DNA of 60,097 nt from Candidatus Poribacteria bacterium WGA-3G (GTDB lineage Bacteria > Poribacteria > WGA-4E > WGA-3G). A model generated the notes under the pieces. The model was given only the letters and a program-made list of their open reading frames with translations. It had not been told where the DNA came from and searched no databases. The DNA is taken from contig ASZN01000032.1 in the NCBI GenBank assembly GCA_000406005.1, forward strand, positions 1 through 60,097, given 5' to 3'. Positions within the stretch are counted from its first letter, which is position 1; each line of letters starts with the position of its first letter. Made by a program: the position numbers and the translations under genes. Positions 53,284 to 60,097 of the stretch are shown piece by piece.

Positions 53284-54548
53284 TGTTCCCAATTCTCCTT
53301 CAACTTTTTCGCTATTTTTTCTGCAAGCAATACAGGGACCGCGTTCCCAATCTGACGGTAAGCCGGAGTACGAGCGGGCTTTCCGCTACAGCTTTCAAAA
53401 TAATAGTCGTCAGGAAATGTCTGTAACCTCGCCGCTTCCCTTGGAGTGAGAGAGCGGTTCTGATTAATATCTGGATGAATGTAGTAGTGTCCATCCATGG
53501 CAATATGGGCAACAATGGTATGACAATACGGTAAATCTCCAGCAACAACCTTAAAGCGGTTGAGGAAGGAATTCTTGTTTTTATGTGTCTGTAACCGTTC
53601 CGGAAGTTCATTGTATCGGAGGCGACCTTCTGTGGCGTTCCAAAGCTCAACAGTCATCTTGTAAATCTCACGATCTCGTTTATTATGCGTACGCGCTTGA
53701 TGTAACGTCACTGGGAGCTCGTCATTCCGTATACCCACTTCATACAACCATGTTCCATCGTAGGAATTGATTTCACAGGGTCCAATAGTTCCCTCGCCTG
53801 CTTTAAGAGCGGGCAAATCAGAGAGAATCTCCGTTACGCTAACCTCCAATTCTTGGTTATCAGGTTCCGGATAAAATTTTATTGAGTTTTTTTTCCTTCC
53901 GAAGAGAATAATTCTTTTCCTATTTTGGGGCACCCCATGGTTTTTCGCATTAAGAGTTTTAAGTTCTGTCTCATAACCATATTCCTTACGAAACAAAGTT
54001 TGCATGAGATCTAAATAAAATTCACCGTTTTCATTTGTAGCAGATAGTAAACCAGGGACATTCTCAAACATAAAATACTTGGGCTTGTATTTTTTTAAAA
54101 ATTTGCCATATAAGAGATACAGATCGTTCCGGGGGTCGCCTTTCATGCGGTTTGGACAACGTGCGCGTCCTATATATGAATATGCCTGACAGGGTGGGCC
54201 CCCGATAATCAGATTAATTTCTTGATTTCCTAGAACATTATCAATCTGGCAGAAAATATCTCGCAGCGTCTCATCGCTAATTTCAACATTGATAACAGAT
54301 CCGATTATCTCGTCAGATACCAAATCATAAAATTCTTGCCTGTCAATCTTACCTTTCAGATAATCGGCGTATTGATCTAAATTACCCGTGTCTTTGAGAT
54401 GGTGGTATGCCATCCGGGTACGGAGTGTGTAACAGGCTGCCTGATCCATCTCAACGTGAGCAATAGGATTGTAACCAGCACGAATAAATCCCTCAGAAAG
54501 CCCACCAGCTCCTGCAAAAAGGTCAAGATAATTAAAATTACTACTCAT
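53280..54548 (-). CDS. dcm-like: DNA (cytosine-5) methyltransferase
   Basis: About 422 residues from ATG 54548 with GGAG nine bases upstream; a TTG five codons earlier is rejected. All key motifs occur: I (LDLFAGAGGLSEGF), IV GGPPCQAYS with catalytic Cys120, VI ENVPGLL (Glu162), VIII VPQNRKRIILFG, IX RSLTPREAARLQTFPDDY and X QIGNAVPVLLAEKI. Target-recognition region about 245-345, before motif IX. It transfers methyl from AdoMet to C5 of cytosine in a specific site. It lies first in the operon and has no classic type II endonuclease partner; its partner genes are the GHKL sensor and response regulator. Confidence 0.94.
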   Translation of the reverse strand: MSSNFNYLDLFAGAGGLSEGFIRAGYNPIAHVEMDQAACYTLRTRMAYHHLKDTGNLDQYADYLKGKIDRQEFYDLVSDEIIGSVINVEISDETLRDIFCQIDNVLGNQEINLIIGGPPCQAYSYIGRARCPNRMKGDPRNDLYLLYGKFLKKYKPKYFMFENVPGLLSATNENGEFYLDLMQTLFRKEYGYETELKTLNAKNHGVPQNRKRIILFGRKKNSIKFYPEPDNQELEVSVTEILSDLPALKAGEGTIGPCEINSYDGTWLYEVGIRNDELPVTLHQARTHNKRDREIYKMTVELWNATEGRLRYNELPERLQTHKNKNSFLNRFKVVAGDLPYCHTIVAHIAMDGHYYIHPDINQNRSLTPREAARLQTFPDDYYFESCSGKPARTPAYRQIGNAVPVLLAEKIAKKLKENWEQ

Positions 54549-54576
54549 AACAAAATACTCCAACCATTTTTGCCAT
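54541..54576 (-). CDS. 11-residue upstream leader peptide of the defence operon
   Basis: ATG 54576 has AGAGGA five bases upstream and codes MAKMVGVFCYE. It ends TAG inside the methyltransferase start region, so the methyltransferase ATG overlaps its last codons. The arrangement predicts translational coupling: ribosomes ending on the leader can restart at the methyltransferase. Short frames can be chance; the good ribosome site and overlap give moderate support. Confidence 0.4.
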   Translation of the reverse strand: MAKMVGVFCYE

Positions 54577-54635
54577 GATCATCCTCTTTATATTACAGTG
54601 CAATGTTTAAAAAAACACTAAATTTATTTATAGTT

Positions 54636-54664
54636 ATTATATCAAAAAACTGAAATAGTGTCAA
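54636..54664 (-). promoter_or_regulatory. Perfect sigma70 promoter of the methyltransferase operon
   Basis: On the minus strand, TTGACA (54664-54659), 17-nt spacer, TATAAT (54641-54636). It overlaps the last codons of the 89-residue gene upstream and leaves a ~55-nt leader before the leader peptide ATG. Strong match for the five-gene defence operon. Confidence 0.8.
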
Positions 54665-54911
54665 CTGTTTTGAAAATAAAACGAAACAAGTCAGATTTTG
54701 GTTTCCTATAGAAATCTTGTGTAGCAAGTTGAAATCGTAAGATCTTTCCGACTACTAATATACCAGAGAGAAGACGCAGTGCCTCAATGTCTTCATCAGT
54801 AAGATGTGGTAGTTTTCCATCGCCTTGATTAGGCGTTGTAATTGGATTCTTTCCTGTTGTGGGCTCCTGTTTCTGGTTTGATTCTGGTTCTATTGAATGT
54901 ATATGTTTCAT
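54642..54911 (-). CDS. Small hypothetical protein coupled to the antitoxin-like gene
   Basis: About 89 residues. Its ATG overlaps the stop of the antitoxin-like gene (ATGA-type, 54911-54908), so it is translationally coupled. The first 35 residues are polar and Pro/Gln/Asn-rich. The rest has LTDEDIEALRLLSGILVVGKILRF and FYRKPKSDLFRFIFKTVD, basic and hydrophobic. No toxin family recognised, although the position fits the partner of a toxin-antitoxin pair. The end overlaps the methyltransferase promoter. Confidence 0.5.
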   Translation of the reverse strand: MKHIHSIEPESNQKQEPTTGKNPITTPNQGDGKLPHLTDEDIEALRLLSGILVVGKILRFQLATQDFYRKPKSDLFRFIFKTVDTISVF

Positions 54912-55330
54912 ACATCAATACTTACTTCCTCAAACCCGCCTTCAGTTTGGTGCGAGGCACCCGGCACGCCGAATTCCAAAATATCGGAAGCTTTTACTGC
55001 TTCAGATTCACTTTCCGTTCGACGAGACACTTCAAGCGTTTCATCTTCTAAGATTTCGCGAAGCGTGATTTGCAAGGTATCTAATAATTCATTCTTCGTT
55101 CGTTCTTGGCATGTAACACCTCGGACTTCCAATATCCAGCCGATCCACCATCCCTCACTCTCTCGGATAAGAGCCGTATAGGTCTGCGTTGCCTCTTTTT
55201 TTTTCTCGGAAAGTTCATGAGACGTTTTTGGCAGAACTCTGAATTCGACTTCAAGTTCTTGTCCTTCGGGCAGGTTGATCTTATGCAGCGGTTCAATCAC
55301 ACCGTTTCTGTATGTTGCTTTTATTTTCAT
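54908..55330 (-). CDS. DUF104-HicB antitoxin-like fusion
   Basis: About 140 residues; GGAGG nine bases before the ATG. Residues 1-35 match the short DUF104 (AF2212-like) antitoxin fold (MKIKATYRNGVIEPLHKINLPEGQELEVEF is its pattern, split here by domain). Residues ~45-100 match HicB-type antitoxins: YTALIRESEGWWIGWILEV, RGVTCQERTKNELLDTLQ. HicB domains block HicA RNases; DUF104 proteins often accompany PIN toxins. No HicA or PIN frame adjoins, and the coupled 89-residue gene is unlike either. It could be an orphan antitoxin or a regulator guarding the defence island. Confidence 0.6.
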   Translation of the reverse strand: MKIKATYRNGVIEPLHKINLPEGQELEVEFRVLPKTSHELSEKKKEATQTYTALIRESEGWWIGWILEVRGVTCQERTKNELLDTLQITLREILEDETLEVSRRTESESEAVKASDILEFGVPGASHQTEGGFEEVSIDV

Positions 55331-55412
55331 GATCTTTAGCCTCCACCTTTATTTTAACTCAATATATTAGAATGAGTATACCATTAATCTGCGGAAGTTT
55401 CAAGGTCAATTG

Positions 55413-56090
55413 TCAACGCAGTGTCTCAATCCATTCACTAATAACCCGCGCCATCTCTACGAAAACGTCTTCTTCCGTTTTACGGCGTTTGAGCACCTTG
55501 AACCCGTGATCTGCGGTGTCTAATAGGTGTAACGTCGCCTTGTCGCCAAGTTCTTCACAGACGGGTTCCAATAGGTCAAGCACTGCCAACTTATCGCGGG
55601 TACCAGACAGGAATAGCATCGGAATTGTGACATCCGAGAGGTGTTCGGCGCGCTCTGTACCTTCTCTGCCGGAAGGATGCAACGGGAATGCAAAAAATAC
55701 GAGACCTTTGACGTGTTCAATCGGTTCCTTCGCTGCAGACATTGAAGACATACGTCCGCTATAGGAGTGTCCACCGACAAGGATGGATAAATCGTTTGCA
55801 GCTTCGTGCGCAGCAGCCGCAGCAGATCGAACAGTTTGCAATGCGACCGCTTCCGACTCTCTACCGCCGCCACCGCGTTCCATATAGGGGAACTGGTAAC
55901 GGAACGTCGCGATGCCGATGTCGGCTAACCGTTCCGCAATCGTCTGGAGCGTTGAGCTCCGCATATTTGTACCTGAACCGTGTCCGAGGACGAGTAGCCA
56001 TTTCGCGTTGTCCGGACGCATCAGGATTGAGGAGACTTCACCTTTTTCTTCAGTCGCGATAAACTTCGATTCGATTGTTTCATAACTCAT
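55413..56090 (-). CDS. Alpha/beta hydrolase (Tex30/KANL3-like, dienelactone hydrolase fold)
   Basis: About 225 residues, strong GGAGG before the ATG. Catalytic triad in order: Ser109 in GGHSYSGR, Asp166 in SGTRDKLA, His195 in DTADHGF. The oxyanion region is VLGHGSGTNM, and the Gly-rich loop MERGGGGR is typical of the KANL3/Tex30 group. Cytoplasmic. Substrate is unknown; family members are usually annotated as dienelactone hydrolase-like. Complete. Confidence 0.85.
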   Translation of the reverse strand: MSYETIESKFIATEEKGEVSSILMRPDNAKWLLVLGHGSGTNMRSSTLQTIAERLADIGIATFRYQFPYMERGGGGRESEAVALQTVRSAAAAAHEAANDLSILVGGHSYSGRMSSMSAAKEPIEHVKGLVFFAFPLHPSGREGTERAEHLSDVTIPMLFLSGTRDKLAVLDLLEPVCEELGDKATLHLLDTADHGFKVLKRRKTEEDVFVEMARVISEWIETLR

Positions 56091-56232
56091 TTTTCCTACC
56101 TCCCGTTTCAGTGTAAGAGTTGCGAAGTGTGCGAAAATCTGTAAAGTTGTGAAGTCGACAAGAACTGTTTGATTGCGTCAAGAATTTCTTCACAACTTTA
56201 GCACACCTGTAAACTTTCCAAACTTTTCTTAC
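56091..56232. repeat. Long inverted repeat between hydrolase and PhnZ-like genes
   Basis: AAAGTTGTGAAG (56143-56154) pairs perfectly with CTTCACAACTTT (56188-56199), and the outer GTGTGC (56128-56133) with GCACAC (56201-56206). It could terminate or stabilise the minus-strand transcript from the phosphonate pair, though no T run follows. Confidence 0.6.
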
Positions 56233-56832
56233 TTAATGGATTAAGCACTGTTGCACAATGTCTCGATAGGTTTCCAACTCGGCAGTTTCTAACCCACTTA
56301 CTTTCGCCAGATCGTCCCATCGCCGTAGAGTGAGTCCATCTTGGAAGTGTGGGATCTGTTCAAACGTCCTCCGCTCTTCATCTGACATCACGCCTCCCTG
56401 AACGATGAGACTCTTCTTTGAGGCATCGGATAACCCGTCATGGTAAGAGGCATCCGTCGCACACAGATACCGCTTCGCTGGCACATGCAACCGAATCGGG
56501 GTCGTGACAGATTCTGGGAAAAACGGTGCCAAATACCGCGCACCGATCTCTTCGTGGTTCAGGTCGATGTCAAGAAACGCTTTATCGGCATTGTGTTCAT
56601 CTAAGATAATATGTCCGAGATCGTGTAGTAAAGCACTCGTAATCAGGGTCGGACTTGCGTTGTTTTGGTGTGCAAGAGCAGCACACTGGAGGGCATGCTC
56701 CAATTGTGTCACCACTTCATCGTAAAAAGACTGTCCACGTTTCTCCATATAGTCAAACAACGCGTCAACCTTCTGTTCAGATGTAGCGTTGCGCATCTCC
56801 TCTGCGAGGCTTCGATCAACGTATTTTTGCAT
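56233..56832 (-). CDS. phnZ-like: PhnZ-like HD-domain mixed-valent di-iron oxygenase
   Basis: About 199 residues. The metal ligands are all in place: His46, His70-Asp71 (LLHDLGH), His93, His116 (RLHVPAKRYLC), Asp173 (RRWDDLAK). Spacing is nearly identical to PhnZ (34/58-59/80/104/161 as recalled), with Glu39 and Lys120 matching substrate-binding residues. PhnZ-type enzymes cleave the C-P bond of alpha-hydroxy phosphonates with O2, releasing phosphate. Its start lies inside the preceding PhyH gene (17-bp overlap), so the two are translated together. The exact phosphonate (aminoethyl-, methyl- or trimethylammonioethyl-) is unknown. Confidence 0.85.
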   Translation of the reverse strand: MQKYVDRSLAEEMRNATSEQKVDALFDYMEKRGQSFYDEVVTQLEHALQCAALAHQNNASPTLITSALLHDLGHIILDEHNADKAFLDIDLNHEEIGARYLAPFFPESVTTPIRLHVPAKRYLCATDASYHDGLSDASKKSLIVQGGVMSDEERRTFEQIPHFQDGLTLRRWDDLAKVSGLETAELETYRDIVQQCLIH

Positions 56833-57607
56833 GATTTACAGTTTTTCCTTGAAAATGTGCGATTTTGCTAATTTGTGTGTCTCGTTCAGAACCGTCTTTC
56901 GCGTATGCCGAGAACGCTTGTCTTTTGTCAGCATAATACTGCTCACGCCAATCGCCTTGCGAACTGGCGTTGTAGGTGAGGTAGATAATACGCCTCGGAC
57001 GCTCCGAACGATTGGCTGGACTCTTATGTGGTATGTAAGACCCAAAGAGGAGAATGTCCCCGGGATCTGTTGGCACGGCGACCCATTCCATCATTGAAGC
57101 AGTTTCGGGCGCAACGCAGCCTTTTTCGTCCAGCGCGATAAATCCTTCCTGATGCCGACCCGGTGAAAAATAGAGGCATCCGCTTTTTGCCGTCGCTGAA
57201 TCTACTGAAATCAGACAGGTGATATGGTAATTAACAAACTCATAGGCAGGCGCATCCTGATGTGCAGCGTAGCCACCGCCACCCGGGTATTTGTAGTTGA
57301 TTTTCTCTTTGTAGAGGACTGCCGGTTCCGCCATCAACTCAGAGACAACATCTAACACTTTACCGCGCGTTACAGTCGCTTCCATACCGGTGTGGTACGG
57401 CACGAAATTTTCCGAGCGCGATAGCCGAGGGCCATCCGGTGTAGATTCGTAGTGGTGCATCCACTTGTCGGATGTCGATTTCCAATGTGAGATTTCGGAG
57501 ACCCACGCCTGTAAATCCGTAACCTCTCTAACAGAGAAAAAGCGTGGGATTTTCAAGTAGCCGTCGGTTTCCCAATTTTGATGGCGTTCGCTGTTCAAGT
57601 GAAGCAT
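56816..57607 (-). CDS. phnY-like: PhnY/TmpA-like Fe(II)/2-oxoglutarate phosphonate hydroxylase
   Basis: About 263 residues. PhyH-fold oxygenase with Fe ligands His116-x-Asp118 (YAAHQDAPAYE) and His194 (YIPHKSPANRS), and Arg205/206 for 2-oxoglutarate. The run EKINYKYPGGGGYAAHQD resembles PhnY*/TmpA enzymes that hydroxylate the alpha carbon of a phosphonate, making the substrate for a PhnZ-type enzyme, which is exactly the overlapping downstream gene. Together they form a two-step oxidative route from phosphonate to phosphate, useful in phosphate-poor sea water. Cytoplasmic. No phosphonate transporter is nearby. Confidence 0.85.
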   Translation of the reverse strand: MLHLNSERHQNWETDGYLKIPRFFSVREVTDLQAWVSEISHWKSTSDKWMHHYESTPDGPRLSRSENFVPYHTGMEATVTRGKVLDVVSELMAEPAVLYKEKINYKYPGGGGYAAHQDAPAYEFVNYHITCLISVDSATAKSGCLYFSPGRHQEGFIALDEKGCVAPETASMMEWVAVPTDPGDILLFGSYIPHKSPANRSERPRRIIYLTYNASSQGDWREQYYADKRQAFSAYAKDGSERDTQISKIAHFQGKTVNHAKIR

Positions 57608-57712
57608 AGTCCTCTCCCTTGTGAATAACCCTCTTACGCGTCAGTATAGCACATCGAAGATCCTCTGTCAAATTTTGAGAAGATACGGGCGGCTATGAAC
57701 CGTCCATACCGC

Positions 57713-59494
57713 TTAGTCTTGGAGATCAGCACCTTTCACACTAAACTGAAGTGCTTTCGTTGGATCCGCAACCTCCATCCGATAGTCCCATCGACCTGTG
57801 TAGTCTCCGGTCTGGATCACGATCGTATTCCAACCTGCTTTCAACGGCAATTCAAAGTGTGCCCATCCACGATATAGATGTGTACCGCGGGCAGACGCTG
57901 CACGAATCTCAACGCCATTAAGGAAAAGCCTTCCGAGATTAGACCCCCACCCAATCTGCGCAAACACGTACCGTTCATCGGGACTCTTGATATATGTCAT
58001 CCCGTAACCGAATGCCCAATTCGGGTTGCCGAAGGCATCATCTAAGTTAATCCGTTCCGTTTCAGAAATGTGTTCCTGCCAGACGATTTCCCCAGCTTGT
58101 CCTTCGTAGGTCGCATTTTCACCGAATTCCGGTAGAAGTGCTGTCCCAAAATTCGACGGAACATCGTTCGGGTCGGCAGGTGCTTCCGTCACACCAAGGT
58201 CAAAGGGACCCAAAAGCATCCAATTTTTAATCACACGCATATCGGCTCTGTCAATCGGATGAAGTAGGTTGCTACCACTCCGCAGCTGTTCGCCACCATA
58301 TATGATTGCATAATCATAGACAGGGAATGGTACTAAAGCATCAGAGGAAACGCGAAGGGCAACTGTCCCTTCTATAGATTGCCCGGGTTTGACTTCAAAA
58401 GTTAACTGATGTGGTGAAATCTGCCAATGTTCACTCGCATGGAAAACGATCTCAACGATAACCTGTTTCTCAAGGCTGTTGTCAATCGCTATTTCAAGGT
58501 TACCACTGTTAACATCTTCAGTTCTATCTATGTTAAAGTGCGGTGCAAAGGTGAGTAGGTTCCCCAGTCGTTCTTTGAAAACTGCAGTTGAGATGTCCGC
58601 AGGATAGATGTTCCCCGGTTTGATAATCGCGACGTTAACCTCGTCGCCATCCACCGTCACGATACTGTAATGGTCGAAAGCACCGACTTCGGGCACCTCT
58701 TGCGGTGTTAACCCACCACCGGTTGCGCTGAGGACAAAGTAGCGGCGATCATTCCGGGTATGCAGCGTTAAGTTATGGTAGTGTCCAGCAAAAACGGTGT
58801 ACGCCCGATCACCGAGTGCTTCTTCAATCTGTTCCCAACCCGAGCTTTCGTACAGCCATATAGGTCTGTGCATCATGACAAACGTATGCCGGACAACCGG
58901 ATGCCGCGCCAATTCGTCTTTGACGTACTGAATCTGCGACGCGCCGAACCAGCCTTCTTTTTCCCAATCCCATTCTTCGTGCATAGGGTCATGCCACTCT
59001 TCAGTATTCAGTGTTATAAATAGACAATCTTTGTAGACGAACGCCGAATAGGTGCGTCCAAGGTGTTCTTTCCAGTAGTCGTACATCACCGGGTTGGTAA
59101 TGTCGTGGTTGCCAGGGAGTGGAAGAAATGGAACAATTAAATCGGATTCATGTTGCCAGAATTCTTTCCATTCTGCTGCGAGTTGTTCGAGGTCTGTTGT
59201 ATTGCCCTGTATTAAGTCGCCAACCATAATCGCAAAGTCAGGTTTTAGTGTATTGATTTCATCTATTGAGCGGTCAAACACAGGCCATTTGTCCAAACCA
59301 CCACCGGTTTTATCGCCGATAATAGCGAAACTGAACTTATCAGGATCTTCCGAGAACGGACGTTCAACGATCGGCATCCGTTCCGGAAATTCGGGACTTT
59401 GTGCAGGTGCTGGAATGGTAATAGCAACGCATAGGACGAACGCTGCCGCCATCTTGGTGAAATTCGCAATTTTCTGTTTATGTATACGAAACAT
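57713..59494 (-). CDS. Secreted calcineurin-like metallophosphoesterase
   Basis: About 593 residues. Signal peptide (MAAAFVLCVAITIPAPAQS). Metallophosphoesterase core ~50-300 with two-metal motifs: GDKTGG (Asp61), VGDLIQG (Asp93), GNHD (Asn129-His130), MMHRP (~209) and GHYHNLT (~240). The C-terminal ~300 residues form beta-sandwich modules, ending in a segment (LKAGWNTIVIQTGDYTGRWDYRMEV) seen in sugar-binding or cellulosome-type accessory domains. Probably a periplasmic or extracellular phosphodiesterase/phosphatase. It precedes the phosphonate pair on the same strand by 105 bp, so a shared role in phosphorus supply is plausible. GAGGAG lies 12 bases before the ATG. Confidence 0.88.
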   Translation of the reverse strand: MFRIHKQKIANFTKMAAAFVLCVAITIPAPAQSPEFPERMPIVERPFSEDPDKFSFAIIGDKTGGGLDKWPVFDRSIDEINTLKPDFAIMVGDLIQGNTTDLEQLAAEWKEFWQHESDLIVPFLPLPGNHDITNPVMYDYWKEHLGRTYSAFVYKDCLFITLNTEEWHDPMHEEWDWEKEGWFGASQIQYVKDELARHPVVRHTFVMMHRPIWLYESSGWEQIEEALGDRAYTVFAGHYHNLTLHTRNDRRYFVLSATGGGLTPQEVPEVGAFDHYSIVTVDGDEVNVAIIKPGNIYPADISTAVFKERLGNLLTFAPHFNIDRTEDVNSGNLEIAIDNSLEKQVIVEIVFHASEHWQISPHQLTFEVKPGQSIEGTVALRVSSDALVPFPVYDYAIIYGGEQLRSGSNLLHPIDRADMRVIKNWMLLGPFDLGVTEAPADPNDVPSNFGTALLPEFGENATYEGQAGEIVWQEHISETERINLDDAFGNPNWAFGYGMTYIKSPDERYVFAQIGWGSNLGRLFLNGVEIRAASARGTHLYRGWAHFELPLKAGWNTIVIQTGDYTGRWDYRMEVADPTKALQFSVKGADLQD

Positions 59495-59870
59495 CTATGT
59501 GTGCGTCTCCTCTGTATGGGAAATATAAACGATTGTAGACAGCCATTGGTAGCATCTACCCTCTTTATCCCCGTTAATTCTACTATATTATGCAACCAGA
59601 CTGCAGGGTTTTTGCTGGGGTGTTCCTTAAGGGTTTCAAACCCCGCCTGCAATGCTTGTTAATTCTATTATAGTATATCACGGAATTATGGCATGAATAC
59701 AAAATTTGTATTTTGTTAAAGTAGCAGCTCTGCCATCAATTCGCAAGGGAACTTTCACATAAAAATTAAGATTATGCAACATTTACTGTGTATAATTTAA
59801 CAAAGTCCACCAATTTCTGATCAAAGCCGCCACATGACATCTCGGGTGCCTCCCGAACTTTAAATTTAAT

Positions 59871-59899
59871 TTGGCAATTGTCCAAAGATGTGGTATGCT
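59871..59899 (+). promoter_or_regulatory. Possible promoter facing out of the window
   Basis: TTGGCA (59871-59876), 17-nt spacer, TATGCT (59894-59899). It may drive a gene or small RNA beyond the window end. Confidence 0.4.
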
Positions 59900-60031
59900 T
59901 ATAACAGAGCCGATGAGTAGATGGGCTGGTCTGTTCCAGTTAGTTCTCTTTATCCTGGAATAAACCAGGACCCGTAAAAACGTGCCGCGTCTATACCTTA
60001 TACCATTTCTGATTTTATTGGTTTCCTCTTA

Positions 60032-60055
60032 TGTAGCATAGACTGTTAGTCTGTG
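60032..60055 (+). repeat. Dispersed hairpin repeat copy
   Basis: Core CATAGACTGTTAGTCTGTG, identical to the copy at 39015-39038, preceded at 60000-60013 by ATACCATTTCTGAT, the left terminal sequence of the 38933-39082 element. The right end lies outside the window. Confidence 0.75.
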
Positions 60056-60097
60056 TTCCGGTATGCCACCGTATTTCATAACAGGCGGTAATGCGAC

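Larger units (their letters stand above)
59495..60097. other. 600-bp non-coding end region with repeats and one rightward promoter
   Basis: No credible gene. A 15-bp near-perfect direct repeat (59573-59587 and 59658-59672, GTTAATTCTAYTATA) flanks a 70-bp copy of the 44273-44377 element interior. From 59900 a transcribed-looking stretch contains hairpins TCCTGG/CCAGGA (59953-59970) and CTGG/CCAG. The end (60000-60055) is a partial copy of the 150-bp TIR element with one hairpin repeat. Confidence 0.5.

Noticed and set aside
56789..57097. 102-codon plus-strand frame in the phosphonate pair
   Set aside because: Antisense shadow of two genes with intact catalytic motifs; no promoter or ribosome site.
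59900..60000. T-box leader suggested by GATGAGTAG and TGCCGCG words
   Set aside because: The TGGN antiterminator bulge and Stem I features are missing, and no aminoacyl-tRNA synthetase gene is seen.

Overview
The window reads as a chromosomal segment of an uncultured, Gram-negative-type bacterium. Several traits together suggest Candidatus Poribacteria or a close relative: two LamG-fold secreted proteins, two phytanoyl-CoA-dioxygenase-like enzymes, a cohesin protein beside a dockerin protein, a PorSS/FlgD-like C-terminal domain (NYPNPFNPET), a DUF5069 protein, an MR-type enolase-superfamily enzyme, and many small dispersed hairpin repeats in the gaps. No rRNA gene is present, so this assignment is inference. 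Promoters often match TTGACA-17-TATAAT closely and Shine-Dalgarno sequences are clear, which allowed many gene starts to be moved inward.

Layout. 0.1-5.0 kb: secreted dockerin and cohesin proteins and a cupin. 5.2-11.0 kb: a run of plus-strand metabolic or unknown genes (DUF5069, PhyH, alpha-carbonic anhydrase, ART-like, beta-propeller, VOC, Nudix). 11.0-15.5 kb: a probably Fur-controlled iron module (outer-membrane porin, imelysin lipoprotein, di-haem DUF1111 lipoprotein) behind two tandem near-consensus promoters and two Fur-like boxes. 15.5-18.3 kb: small envelope proteins. 18.6-33.7 kb: a compact minus-strand island with a giant DUF1998 helicase, two unknown proteins, a large P-loop ATPase, a winged-helix-like protein and, upstream, an acetyltransferase fused to a tRNA-guanine-transglycosylase-like (DpdA-type) enzyme. 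This is the best candidate for a new DNA-modification/defence system. 33.9-40.4 kb: transport genes (OppC-like permease, XylF-like and TAXI-like binding lipoproteins), a CsgG-like protein and ThiO. 40.5-43.4 kb: housekeeping genes rplM-rpsI, purA, tRNA-Lys and tRNA-Glu. 43.4-45.6 kb: LamG protein and enolase-superfamily enzyme. 45.7-54.6 kb: a second defence operon, made of cytosine methyltransferase, double-GHKL sensor kinase, response regulator with unknown output domain, and type III Mod and Res. 54.6-59.5 kb: a DUF104-HicB antitoxin-like fusion, an alpha/beta hydrolase, a PhnZ/PhnY-like phosphonate oxidation pair and a secreted metallophosphoesterase.

How genes work together. The helicase island is a tight operon (gaps of 1, 4, 46 and 8 nt). 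Its gene order resembles the accessory half of Dpd (7-deazapurine in DNA) clusters, which makes a modification-plus-exclusion role plausible, but the modification enzyme is an unusual GNAT fusion and no DpdB/DpdC is visible. In the second island, overlapping start/stop codons tie the cytosine methyltransferase to a two-component-like pair, with a type III restriction-modification pair behind it. Both islands look more A/T-rich than the metabolic genes around them (judged by eye, not computed), which fits horizontal acquisition.
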